Under the pieces are notes generated by a model. The model was not told the origin of the DNA. It did not search any database and worked only from the letters and a program-made list of their open reading frames with translations. Source: Sphaerisporangium cinnabarinum (GTDB lineage: Bacteria; Actinomycetota; Actinomycetes; Actinomycetales; Cellulomonadaceae). Taken from it: a stretch of DNA of 64,000 nt. Location: assembly GCA_003052455.1 (NCBI GenBank), contig QAPD01000020.1, positions 1 to 64,000 on the forward strand. Reading direction: 5' to 3'. Made by a program: the position numbers and the translations under genes. Positions 7,977-16,472 of the stretch are shown piece after piece. How positions within the stretch are numbered: position 1 is the stretch's first letter; the number at the start of each line of letters is the position of its first letter.

Positions 7977-8327
7977 GATGTCTTCTCTCGTTGAGACGAC
8001 CGGCCCGCGTGCGCGGGTCCGGGTGCCGCGCCCCGCAGGGCGCCGACGGTTGTGGGGGCGGTCGCGGCGGGAGCCCGCCGGGCGACCGGGCGGGGCGACC
8101 AGGTGGCGCCTCGCGTGCTCCAGGGCGGCGACGACGGTCACGGGCCGCGTGAAGCGGTCGTGGACGTGGAAGCCGTCCGGGCGTCGGGTGACCATCCCGG
8201 CGTACTCGCCGTCGGCCGTCGCGACCCACAGGTCGTCGTCGGCGCGGCGCAGCACGAGGTCTGGTCCGGGCGTGCCCGCGTCCGCAGGTGCGGTCGCCGG
8301 GCGGTCGAGGATGGTGGAAGAAGTGAT
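7977..8327 (-). other. Coding-like stretch in frame with, and running into, cspA
   Basis: The 539-base gap between cspA and the divergent amidohydrolase is not empty. On the minus strand, in the cspA frame with no stop, codons from about 8327 to 8060 end almost always in G or C and read as a compact domain: [20 protein letters not shown], then [20 protein letters not shown], then [14 protein letters not shown]. No ATG begins it. Options are GTG at 8255, an upstream ATG at 8528, or initiation at ATC 8327, which follows GAGAGCAGAGACAC. From ~8060 to 7977 the sequence is Arg-rich and holds the cspA ribosome site. It may be a separate small protein with a frameshifted end, an N-terminally extended Csp, or a cold-shock leader that only looks coding. 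Confidence 0.4.
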
Positions 8328-8515
8328 GTGTCTCTGCTCTCGCTCCGCGCTCGTGGGGCGGAGATCGTCGTCGGCAGCGTCTGCTGCCGGGCGCCGCGGT
8401 CGTGCTTCGATGCCGAGGACCGAAGATCGTCGCGGGACCCTGCCCGCGACCTGGCGCAGCCTCCAGGCTACACGACGGCGCGGGACGAGTGGTCGCCCCG
8501 GGCGATGATGGGGGC

Positions 8516-9790
8516 ATGACGACCTCATCCAGCCCTGCCCGGACCACCCCCCGCACCGCGCGTCGCAGCGTCGCCGTCGTGAACGGCTACGTCGTGCCCG
8601 TCGCGTCCGACCCGATCGAGAACGGGACCGTCCTCGTCGAGGACGGGGTCATCACCGCGGTCGGCACGGACGTCGTCGTGCCCGACGGCGTCCCGACCCT
8701 CGACGCGCGCGGCCGCTGGATGCTGCCCGGCTTCGTCGAGGCGCACGCCCACATGGGCGTGATGGAGGAGGCCGAGGGCTGGGCCGGCAACGACACGAAC
8801 GAGATGACCGACCCGAACGGCGCGGCGCTGCGCGCGATCGACGCGATCAACGTCGAGGACGAGGGCTTCCGCGACGCGCTGGTCGGGGGCGTGACGAGCG
8901 CCGTCGTGAAGCCGGGCTCCGGCAACCCCATCGGCGGGCAGACCGTCGCGATCAAGACGTGGGGCGGCCGCACCGTCGACGAGCAGGTGATCCGCGAGGC
9001 GGTCTCCGTGAAGTCGGCGCTCGGCGAGAACCCCAAGCGCGTCTACGGGGACCAGAAGAAGACGCCCTCGACGCGTCTCGGCGTCGCGAAGGTCATCCGC
9101 GCCGCGTTCGTCGACGCGCAGAACTACGCGGCCCGGCGCGACGCGGCCGAGGCGAAGGGCGAGCCCTTCGACCGCGACCTCGCGAAGGAGACCCTCGCGC
9201 GCGTCCTCGCGGGCGAGCTGTACTGGGACCAGCACACGCACCGCGCCGACGACATCGCGACCGCGCTGCGCCTCGCCGACGAGTTCGGCTACCGGCTCGT
9301 GGTGAACCACGGGACCGACGGCGCGGCGGTCGCGGACGTGCTCGCCGAGCGCGACGTGCCGGTGATCTTCGGCCCGCTGTTCACCTCGCGCTCGAAGATC
9401 GAGCTGCGCAACCGCGACATCGCGAACCTCGGGGCGCTCGCCCGCGCGGGGGTGCGCGTCGCGATCACGACCGACCACCCCGTCGTGCCGATCAACTTCC
9501 TCGTGCACCAGGCGTCGCTCGCGGTCAAGGAGGGCCTCGACCGGGACACCGCCCTGCGCGCCCTCACGGTGAACCCCGCGGCCTTCCTCGGTCTCGACGA
9601 CCGCGTCGGAGCGCTCGCGCCGGGCCTCGACGGGGACGTCGTCGTGTGGTCAGGCGACCCGCTCGACGTGACGTCGCGCGCGGAGCACGTGCTCATCACC
9701 GGCACCGAGGTCTACACGTGGGACGCGACGGCGGCCGACGGGCGCGGCGCGGGCCGCGTCGTCGAGCGCGGCGAGCGCTTCCGGGCCTGA
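8516..9790 (+). CDS. Amidohydrolase family protein (imidazolonepropionase-like)
   Basis: 424 aa from ATG at 8516; only GGGGGC precedes it, so initiation may be weak or leaderless. The N-terminal beta-sandwich ([23 protein letters not shown]) leads to the metal-binding EAHAHMG (H77, H79) of the amidohydrolase TIM barrel. Later ligands are in [17 protein letters not shown] and ITTDHPVV (the catalytic Asp strand), followed by [20 protein letters not shown] and [11 protein letters not shown], which close the composite domain. The sequence fits the imidazolonepropionase-related branch that hydrolyses C-N bonds in small cyclic or amide substrates; the substrate cannot be told. It stands alone, 150 bases before the permease on the same strand, which might carry its substrate. 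Confidence 0.85.
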   Translation: MTTSSSPARTTPRTARRSVAVVNGYVVPVASDPIENGTVLVEDGVITAVGTDVVVPDGVPTLDARGRWMLPGFVEAHAHMGVMEEAEGWAGNDTNEMTDPNGAALRAIDAINVEDEGFRDALVGGVTSAVVKPGSGNPIGGQTVAIKTWGGRTVDEQVIREAVSVKSALGENPKRVYGDQKKTPSTRLGVAKVIRAAFVDAQNYAARRDAAEAKGEPFDRDLAKETLARVLAGELYWDQHTHRADDIATALRLADEFGYRLVVNHGTDGAAVADVLAERDVPVIFGPLFTSRSKIELRNRDIANLGALARAGVRVAITTDHPVVPINFLVHQASLAVKEGLDRDTALRALTVNPAAFLGLDDRVGALAPGLDGDVVVWSGDPLDVTSRAEHVLITGTEVYTWDATAADGRGAGRVVERGERFRA

Positions 9791-9939
9791 CGTCGAGGGC
9801 GGCCCGCGCGGCCCGGGACCGACCCGTCCGAGGGTCTCGGCCGTGCGGGTCGCCCCGGGCCGAGCCGGTCCGCTCGCCGGTCGCGCGCGGCGTCGCTAGC
9901 GTTCCCTCGAGGGCCGTCGCGCCCGCCGAGGGGGACGTC

Positions 9940-11454
9940 ATGGCTCGGACCACCACCCCGCAGCACCCGGCCCGCCCCGGCGCGGGGACCATCACCGCCA
10001 CGTCGCTCGTCATGCTCAACGTCGCCGCGGTCGTCAGCCTGCGCGGCCTGCCCGCGGAGGCGGAGTACGGGCTCTCCTCCGCGTTCTACTACCTCCTCGC
10101 GGCCGCGTGCTTCCTCGCTCCCGTCGCCGTCGTCGCGGCCGAGCTCGCGTCCACGTGGCCGGAGGAGGGCGGCATGTTCCGCTGGGTCGGCGAGGCGTTC
10201 GGGAGCCGGTGGGGGTTCCTCGCGATCGCGATGGTCTTCGTCGAGGGCTGCATCTGGTTCCCGACCGTCCTCACGTTCGCCGCCGTCACGCTCGCCTACA
10301 CCGGGCCCGACGCGCGGTTCGACGAACAGGTCGCGGACGACCGGCTCTTCGTCCTCGCGATCGTGCTCGTCGTGTTCTGGGCCGCGACGCTCATCGCCCT
10401 GCGCGGCGCGTCCGCGTTCGCCCGGACCGCGCGCTGGGGCGGGATCGTCGGGACGCTCGTCCCCGCCGCGCTGCTCGTGGGGCTCGGCGCCGCCTACCTC
10501 CTCAGCGGGGAGCCGTCCCGGACCACGCTCTCGTGGGGCGCGTTCGTCCCCGACCTCACGCGCCTCGACAACATCGTGCTCGCCGCCGGGATCTTCCTGT
10601 TCTACGCGGGCATCGAGGTCAACGCGGTCCACGTGCGCTCGATCCGGCGGCCGGAACGCACCTATCCGCTCGCGATCCTCGTCGCCGCGCTCGTGGCCGT
10701 CGTCGTGCTGACGCTCGGCACGCTGACGATCGCGGTCGTCGTGCCGCAGCAGGACATCAGCCTCACGACGAGCCTGCTCCAGGCGTTCGACCACCTGCTC
10801 GCCTGGGCGGGGATCGGCTGGGCCGGACCGGTCGTCGCGGCGATGCTCGCCGTCGGCGTCCTCGCCGGTGTGACGACGTGGGTCGCGGGACCTGCCACCG
10901 GGCTGCACGCCGTCGCGCGGGCGGGGTTCCTCCCGCGGTGGTTCCACCGGACGAACGACCGCGGCATGGCGACGAACATCCTCCTCGTCCAGGCGCTGGT
11001 CGTGACCGTGCTGTCCGTGCTGTTCGTGGTCATGCCCTCCGTGCAGTCCGCGTACCAGCTGCTCAGCCAGCTCACGGTGATCCTCTACCTCGTGGCGTAC
11101 CTCCTGATGTTCGCCGCGGTCGTCGTGCTGCGCCGCACGCAGCCCGACCGGCCGCGCCCCTACCGGGTGCCGGGGGGCCGCGTCGGGGTCTGGGCGGTCG
11201 GCGGGCTCGGGTTCGTCGCGTCGCTGCTCGCGCTCTTCACCAGCTTCGCCCCGCCCGGCCAGGTCGCGGTCGGCAGCCCGACGACGTACGTCGTGCTCCT
11301 CGTCGCGCTCGCCGCCCTCTTCGTGGCCCTCCCGCTGCTCCTCTACCGCGCCCGCACCCCCGCCTGGCGGGACGGCTCGTCGACGTTCGCGCCCTTCACC
11401 TGGCAGTCCGCGGACGTCGCCCCTCGCCGGGACGGTCCCGGCCCGCCGGGATGA
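9940..11454 (+). CDS. APC family amino acid permease/antiporter
   Basis: 504 aa. ATG at 9940 has a GAGGGGG ribosome site six bases upstream. Twelve hydrophobic helices are visible from residue ~20 to 475. The first helix carries the APC start pattern (SLVMLNVAAVVSLRGLPAEA), and WPEEGGMFRWVGEAFG after helix 2 and FYAGIEVNAVHV in helix 6 are typical of the glutamate:GABA antiporter-like (GadC/YjeM-like) branch. A polar, Pro-rich C-terminal tail follows the last helix. It resembles the second APC protein at 16469-18112, which is linked to glutamate decarboxylase, but lies in a different unit. Substrate unknown; an amino-acid exchanger is the safest call. Confidence 0.85.
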   Translation: MARTTTPQHPARPGAGTITATSLVMLNVAAVVSLRGLPAEAEYGLSSAFYYLLAAACFLAPVAVVAAELASTWPEEGGMFRWVGEAFGSRWGFLAIAMVFVEGCIWFPTVLTFAAVTLAYTGPDARFDEQVADDRLFVLAIVLVVFWAATLIALRGASAFARTARWGGIVGTLVPAALLVGLGAAYLLSGEPSRTTLSWGAFVPDLTRLDNIVLAAGIFLFYAGIEVNAVHVRSIRRPERTYPLAILVAALVAVVVLTLGTLTIAVVVPQQDISLTTSLLQAFDHLLAWAGIGWAGPVVAAMLAVGVLAGVTTWVAGPATGLHAVARAGFLPRWFHRTNDRGMATNILLVQALVVTVLSVLFVVMPSVQSAYQLLSQLTVILYLVAYLLMFAAVVVLRRTQPDRPRPYRVPGGRVGVWAVGGLGFVASLLALFTSFAPPGQVAVGSPTTYVVLLVALAALFVALPLLLYRARTPAWRDGSSTFAPFTWQSADVAPRRDGPGPPG

Positions 11455-11504
11455 CGGGCGCGGTTCCCGTGGCGCGAACCCGCGCGGCGGCGGACCATCG
11501 GAAC

Positions 11505-11927
11505 ATGCCTACCCGACCCGCTCCCCGCCCTCGCAGCGCCGCGACCGGCCCGGTCGTCGGTCTCGTCGTCCTCGTCGGGGCGCTCGCCGCCTGCTCCGGC
11601 CCCGGCCCGGGCGACAAGGACGTCGAGTACGACTCGCTCGACGCGCTCCATCGCGCCGCCACGACCGCCGGCCTCACGTGCCTGTCGTTCACGACCGAGA
11701 GCACGGACAGCGACGACGTCGAGCTGGGCGCGTGCGACGACACGACGCTCCTCGCGGTCTTCGCCGACGGGATCGCCGAGGACGAGTTCCTCGCGCTCCT
11801 GCCGCGCCAGCCCACCGAGGAGGGCGAGGCCGCGCTCGCCGGGCCGAACTGGGTCGTCCTCGGCGACACCGGCGACCTGCTCGAGACCCAGGCGGGCATC
11901 GGCGGGCAGTTCCTCACCGACGAGTGA
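11505..11927 (+). CDS. Small putative lipoprotein
   Basis: 140 aa from ATG at 11505. A short basic N terminus and a hydrophobic stretch end in a lipobox (VGALAAC), so the mature protein would be a 110-residue lipoprotein on the outer face of the membrane. The mature part is acidic (DKDVEYDSLDALHRAATTA, ELGACDD) with two further cysteines that could form a disulfide. No family recognised. Its gene follows the APC permease by 50 bases and converges on the esterase gene, whose stop is 4 bases away. Confidence 0.7.
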   Translation: MPTRPAPRPRSAATGPVVGLVVLVGALAACSGPGPGDKDVEYDSLDALHRAATTAGLTCLSFTTESTDSDDVELGACDDTTLLAVFADGIAEDEFLALLPRQPTEEGEAALAGPNWVVLGDTGDLLETQAGIGGQFLTDE

Positions 11928-11931
11928 CGCG

Positions 11932-13131
11932 TCAGCCGCCGCCCGAGCCCGCCATCTGCCGCTGCGCGAACACGAGACCGTACGGGAGCGCGACCGCGGC
12001 CATGGACCATGTGTGCGCCTGGCCGGGCTCCTCGCGGAGCTCGACGGTCTGGCCCTGGTCCTCGAGGTCCTTCGCCATCCGGCGCACCGTCGTGAGCGCC
12101 TCCTGCGGCGCGTCCGCCCCCGAGTCGAGGAAGACCGGCATCGGGTGCGTGAACGTCATCGTGGGCAGGTAGGTGGTCGGGGTGTTCGCGTCGATCTCGG
12201 CCTGCGTCGAGAGCATGGTCCGCTCCGGACCGGGCCCCGGGTTCCCGTAGGGCTCGATGCCGAGGATGGTCCCGTACAGGTCGAGGTGGCGCAGGCCGAC
12301 GTTGAGCGCGCAGAACCCGCCCGACGACATGCCGCCGATGATGCGGTGCTCCCGGTCGGCGAGCGTCGGGTACGTCGCGTCGACGGTGTCGACGACGGTC
12401 GTCGTCAGGTACGTCTCGACCTGCTCGCCGCCCGTCGTCGAGTCGAGGCACTCGGTGTCCAGCCCGCCCGGCCCCGTGCCGTTCACCGTGGGCGCGACGA
12501 CGATCATCGGGTCGACGAGCCCGCGCCGGACGAGCACGTCCATCGTCCGCGGCACCCGCCCGGCGGCGAACCAGCTGCTCGGGTCGTCGGGCGACCCGTG
12601 GATCAGGTACACGACCGGGTAGCGGGTCGAGCCGTCGGGGTCGAACCCCGGCGGGAGGTAGACCCAGGCGTCCTCGTCCTCGATCTGCTCGGCGGCCGTC
12701 CCCGGGATGGACAGCGTCCGCACCTGGCCGCGGTGCGCGCCGCCCGGTGAGCCCCCCGACAGGTCGGCGAGGCCCAGCCCGACGAGCTGCACCCGGGCGG
12801 CGTCCCACGTCGGGACGTAGCCGGAGTAGGCGTTCGCGCCGACCGCCAGACCCAGCACGAGGGACAGCGCGCCGAGCGTCGCGAGTGCCGCCGTCGCGAC
12901 GCGCGAGCGCCGCGGCCGACGCGCCTCCTCGCCCCGGGCGCGCCGCTCCCGGCGCGCCCGGGCGCCGCGCCGCGCGCGCACCACGGCCCACACCACCGCG
13001 CCTGCCCCGAGCACCACGAGCACGACGGCGACCGGGTAGCTCGTGAGGAACGTCCCGGCGGGCTCCAGCTCGCGCAGGACGTCGGCGGGCAGCGCCGGGT
13101 CGGTGTCGGGGACGGGGAGGTCGGTCGCCAC
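11932..13131 (-). CDS. Membrane-anchored alpha/beta-hydrolase (putative esterase family)
   Basis: 399 aa. GTG at 13131 starts 2 bases after the lysX stop, so it is the fourth and last gene of the gad-lysX operon. Two N-terminal hydrophobic helices (~30-48 and ~80-100) flank a very basic Arg-rich loop. They place the catalytic domain (~130-399) outside the membrane. The hydrolase domain shows WVYLPPGFDPDGSTRYPVVY, the nucleophile elbow GGMSSGG (esterase D/PF00756 type) and a C-terminal catalytic His in GQAHTWS. A likely disulfide pair is TECLDS/GFCAL. Known PF00756 members are esterases or mycolyltransferases. Position after a lysyl-phosphatidylglycerol synthase suggests it could act on lipids or aminoacyl-lipids, but this is inference. 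Confidence 0.8.
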   Translation of the reverse strand: MATDLPVPDTDPALPADVLRELEPAGTFLTSYPVAVVLVVLGAGAVVWAVVRARRGARARRERRARGEEARRPRRSRVATAALATLGALSLVLGLAVGANAYSGYVPTWDAARVQLVGLGLADLSGGSPGGAHRGQVRTLSIPGTAAEQIEDEDAWVYLPPGFDPDGSTRYPVVYLIHGSPDDPSSWFAAGRVPRTMDVLVRRGLVDPMIVVAPTVNGTGPGGLDTECLDSTTGGEQVETYLTTTVVDTVDATYPTLADREHRIIGGMSSGGFCALNVGLRHLDLYGTILGIEPYGNPGPGPERTMLSTQAEIDANTPTTYLPTMTFTHPMPVFLDSGADAPQEALTTVRRMAKDLEDQGQTVELREEPGQAHTWSMAAVALPYGLVFAQRQMAGSGGG

Positions 13132-13133
13132 GG

Positions 13134-16100
13134 TCAGGACCGGCGCTGCGGCTTCACGAACGGGAAGGCGAGCGTCTCGCGGATCGACGCGCCGATGATC
13201 GTCATGTAGATGCGGTCGACACCGAGCCCGAGACCGCCGGTCGGCGGCATCGCGAACTCGAGCGCCGAGAGGAAGTCCTCGTCGATCTCCATGGCCTCCG
13301 GGTCGCCCGCCGCCGCGAGGAGGGACTGCTGCGTGAAGCGTTCGCGCTGGTCGATCGGGTCGATGAGCTCCGAGTACGCCGTGCCGAGCTCGGCACCGAA
13401 CGCGACGAGGTCCCACCGCTCCGCGAGGCGCGGGTCGTGGCGGTGCACGCGCGTGAGCGGCGACGTCTCGACCGGGAAGTCGGTGTAGAACGTCGGCTCG
13501 ACGGTCTGGCCCTCGACGAGACGGTCGTACATCTCGTTCACCACCGCGCCGTGCGTCTCGTCCTCGCCCACCTCGATGCCGGACCGCGCGCACAGCGCGT
13601 GCAGCTCCGCAGCGGGGGTGTCCGGGGTGACCTCGGCGCCCACGGCGCGCGAGACGGCGTCGTGCACGGTGACCACCGGCCACTCGCCGTCGAGCCGGAC
13701 CTCGGTGCCGTCGGGCCGGCGCGACACGGCGTCGCCGTGCACCGCGACCGCGGCCGCGACGACGAGCTCGCGCGTGAGGTGGCGCATCGTCGTGTAGTCG
13801 CCGAACGCCTGGTACGCCTCGAGCGACGTGAACTCCGGGTTGTGCGTCGCGTCGGCGCCCTCGTTGCGGAAGTTGCGGCCCAGCTCGAAGACGCGCTCGA
13901 TGCCGCCGATCGCGAGCTGCTTGAGGAACAGCTCCGGCGCGATGCGCAGGTACAGGTCCATGTCGTACGCGTTGATGTGCGTGCGGAACGGGCGCGCGTT
14001 GGCGCCCCCGTGCACGCGTTGCAGGATCGGCGTCTCGACCTCGATGAAGCCCCGCTCGACGAGGGACGAGCGCAGCGCGTGCACGGCGGCGGAGCGACCG
14101 CGGAGCGTCACGGACGACCGCGTGTCGAGCGCGAGGTCGACGTGGCGCAGGCGCATGCGCGTCTCCGGGTCGGCGAGCCCGCGGAACTTGTCCGGCGGCG
14201 CCTTGAGCGACTTCGACGCCATGACCCACGACACCGCGTGCACGGACAGCTCCCCCGTCCGGCTGCGCGCGACGGTCCCCGTGACGCTCACCTGGTCCGC
14301 GAGGTCCACGACGCGGCGCCAGAGCGCGAGGTCGGCGGCGCCGTCGGCCGTGAGCATCACCTGGCGCTCGTGGTTCTCCTCGCGCAGGACGGCGAACACG
14401 ACGCCCCCGAGGTCGCGGAGCCGCACGACGCGGCCCGAGACGGACACGTCGCGCCCGAGCAGCAGCTCGTCGACGTCGGCGAGCCGGTGCGTGCGCGGCA
14501 CGGCCACGGGGTACGCGGGCATGCCCGCCGCCGCCAGCACCTCGAGCTTCGCCCGGCGGGCACGCTCCTGGTCGGTGAGCCGCCGGGTCGGGACGTCGAG
14601 CGCGAGGAGCTCGTCCTCCTGCTCGCGCACCGGCGAGCCAAGCACGGCGTCGGCCGTCGCGGCCTGGGTCCCGGCGCCGCCGCGCGCGCCGGGCCACTGC
14701 GGCACGAAGCCCTCGGCCTGTCCCGCCGCGAGCGACACGGACGTGAGCTGGGCGGGGGCGGCGTAGCAGAGGTAGCGCGCGCGCCAGCGGGGCTCGTACT
14801 TCTGGTTCGAGCGGTACAGCTGGTCGAGCTGCCACCAGCGCGACGCCACGAGGACGAGGCGGCGCACGAAGCGCTGGAAGGGGCTCGCCGCGACCGACTC
14901 GCCCTGCTCGATCAGACCCCGGAACATCGCGAAGTTGAGCGAGACCCGGTCGATCGCCATGCCCGCGCCCTCGCTCGCGAGCGTCGAGATCATGAGCTCC
15001 GTGACGCCCGGGACCGCGTCCGGGGACCGGCGCATGTAGTCGAGCGAGACGCCCTTGCGCCCCCACGGGACGAACGTGAGCAGGCCGCGCGGCTCACCGT
15101 CGCGGTCGTGCGCGGTGACGACGAGCACGCGCGGGTCGCGCGGGCTCCCGAGGCGTTCGAGGGCCATCGAGAAGCCGCGCTCGTCCTCGCCGTGCCGCCA
15201 CGCGTCGGCGGCCTTCGCCAGCGCCGCGAGCTCGTCGGCCGGGATCTCGCGCTGGCGCCGCAGGCGCACGGTGTACCCCTCGCGCTGGGGCCGTGCGACG
15301 GCGTGGCGCACGGGCCGCATCGACGGCGACGCGAGGTCGAACTCGCGCGTCTCGACGATCGCCTCGTCCCCCATCGTGAGGACCGCGAGCCCGGCGTCGC
15401 GGTAGGCGCGCGCGCCCTTCTCGCTCGCCGAGAGCACGCCGGGTGCCCACCCGTGGCGCCGCGCGTAGGCGAGCGTGCGCTCGATCGCGTCGGGCCAGGA
15501 CGCCGGGTCCCCGAGCGGGTCGCCCGCCGCGAGCAGCACGCCGCTCACCACGCGGTACGACACGGCGGCGCGACCGTCGCCGGAGAAGATCGCGTCACGG
15601 TCGTCGCGCGTCGCGAAGTACTCCAGCGAGTCGTCGCTCGGGTGCTCCAGGAGCAGACGGCGCACGGCCAGCTCCTCGTCCGGGGAGCGCCGCGCGTCGC
15701 GCGGGCCCGTCCGCAGGAACACGAGCACGGCGAGCAGGAGCGCCGCACCCGCGAGCAGACCGCCGACGAGCGCCAGCCACCCGGGCGCGACGCCGTCGAT
15801 CGCGAACGGCTCCTCGTGCGGGGACAGCCCGACCGAGACGCTGACGGCCCACCCGAGCCGCGCGGTCTGGGAGTCGAGGCTCGACGGCACGACCTGGAGC
15901 AGCGCCCACACGACCCCGGTCGCGACCGCCAGGCCGAGCACGAGGACGAGCGCCGCCGTCCACCACGCGCCGCGCGCGATGCGGGCCGGGAACGCGCGCC
16001 GCGCGGCGACGAGCACCACCACGAGCACGAGCCCGACGACGCCCCCCGCGTACGCGGTCCAGTGCACGTCGTCGAGCACGCCCGCCGCGGGGTCGATCCG

Positions 16101-16472
16101 GTCGAGCGCGATCGCGAGCAGCATGACGAGCGCGGAGGGGAGCTGCCAGACGAGGACCACGAACCACAGCGCGGCCCGGCGTCGGCGCAGGAAGCCGCTC
16201 GCGACGAGCCCGACCACCACCGCGGAGAAGAGCGACGGGTACGACGGCACGTTCGTGACCGACAGGACCTCGGCGACCGGGCGCTCGGCGTGGTGCGCGA
16301 CGGGCCGCAGGATCAGCGCGACGAGGAGCCACACCGCGTAGACCTGGAGGATGCGGCCGCCCCAGCGCGCGACCGTCTCCGCCCAGGGCGACGCGACGGC
16401 GGGCGGCGCTGGAGCGCGCCGTCCGCCGTCCGGGGTGGGCGTCTCGCGCCCGACGGTCGTGGTACCCCTCAC
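13134..16472 (-). CDS. lysX: Bifunctional lysylphosphatidylglycerol synthetase / lysyl-tRNA synthetase LysX
   Basis: 1112 aa, matching mycobacterial LysX in plan. GTG at 16472 overlaps the permease stop (GTGA, 16469-16472) and follows AAGGAGAC; the open frame upstream of it is a shadow of the permease. Residues ~25-270 hold about seven transmembrane helices. Residues ~280-590 form the MprF-type DUF2156 transferase domain (DDSLEYFATRDDRDAIF, GVTELMISTLASEGA, DRVSLNFAMFRG). Then come an OB-fold (~690-780) and a class II LysRS core with motif 2 (ERVFELGRNFRNEGAD) and motif 3 (GLGLGVDRIYM, from ~1080). It charges tRNA-Lys and transfers lysine to phosphatidylglycerol, making the membrane less negative against cationic peptides and acid. 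A separate housekeeping lysS is expected elsewhere. Confidence 0.95.
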   Translation of the reverse strand: MRGTTTVGRETPTPDGGRRAPAPPAVASPWAETVARWGGRILQVYAVWLLVALILRPVAHHAERPVAEVLSVTNVPSYPSLFSAVVVGLVASGFLRRRRAALWFVVLVWQLPSALVMLLAIALDRIDPAAGVLDDVHWTAYAGGVVGLVLVVVLVAARRAFPARIARGAWWTAALVLVLGLAVATGVVWALLQVVPSSLDSQTARLGWAVSVSVGLSPHEEPFAIDGVAPGWLALVGGLLAGAALLLAVLVFLRTGPRDARRSPDEELAVRRLLLEHPSDDSLEYFATRDDRDAIFSGDGRAAVSYRVVSGVLLAAGDPLGDPASWPDAIERTLAYARRHGWAPGVLSASEKGARAYRDAGLAVLTMGDEAIVETREFDLASPSMRPVRHAVARPQREGYTVRLRRQREIPADELAALAKAADAWRHGEDERGFSMALERLGSPRDPRVLVVTAHDRDGEPRGLLTFVPWGRKGVSLDYMRRSPDAVPGVTELMISTLASEGAGMAIDRVSLNFAMFRGLIEQGESVAASPFQRFVRRLVLVASRWWQLDQLYRSNQKYEPRWRARYLCYAAPAQLTSVSLAAGQAEGFVPQWPGARGGAGTQAATADAVLGSPVREQEDELLALDVPTRRLTDQERARRAKLEVLAAAGMPAYPVAVPRTHRLADVDELLLGRDVSVSGRVVRLRDLGGVVFAVLREENHERQVMLTADGAADLALWRRVVDLADQVSVTGTVARSRTGELSVHAVSWVMASKSLKAPPDKFRGLADPETRMRLRHVDLALDTRSSVTLRGRSAAVHALRSSLVERGFIEVETPILQRVHGGANARPFRTHINAYDMDLYLRIAPELFLKQLAIGGIERVFELGRNFRNEGADATHNPEFTSLEAYQAFGDYTTMRHLTRELVVAAAVAVHGDAVSRRPDGTEVRLDGEWPVVTVHDAVSRAVGAEVTPDTPAAELHALCARSGIEVGEDETHGAVVNEMYDRLVEGQTVEPTFYTDFPVETSPLTRVHRHDPRLAERWDLVAFGAELGTAYSELIDPIDQRERFTQQSLLAAAGDPEAMEIDEDFLSALEFAMPPTGGLGLGVDRIYMTIIGASIRETLAFPFVKPQRRS

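Noticed and set aside
8959-11454. Long open frame joining the amidohydrolase region to the APC permease
   Set aside because: The first part is a shadow frame of the amidohydrolase. The permease has its own ribosome site and ATG at 9940.
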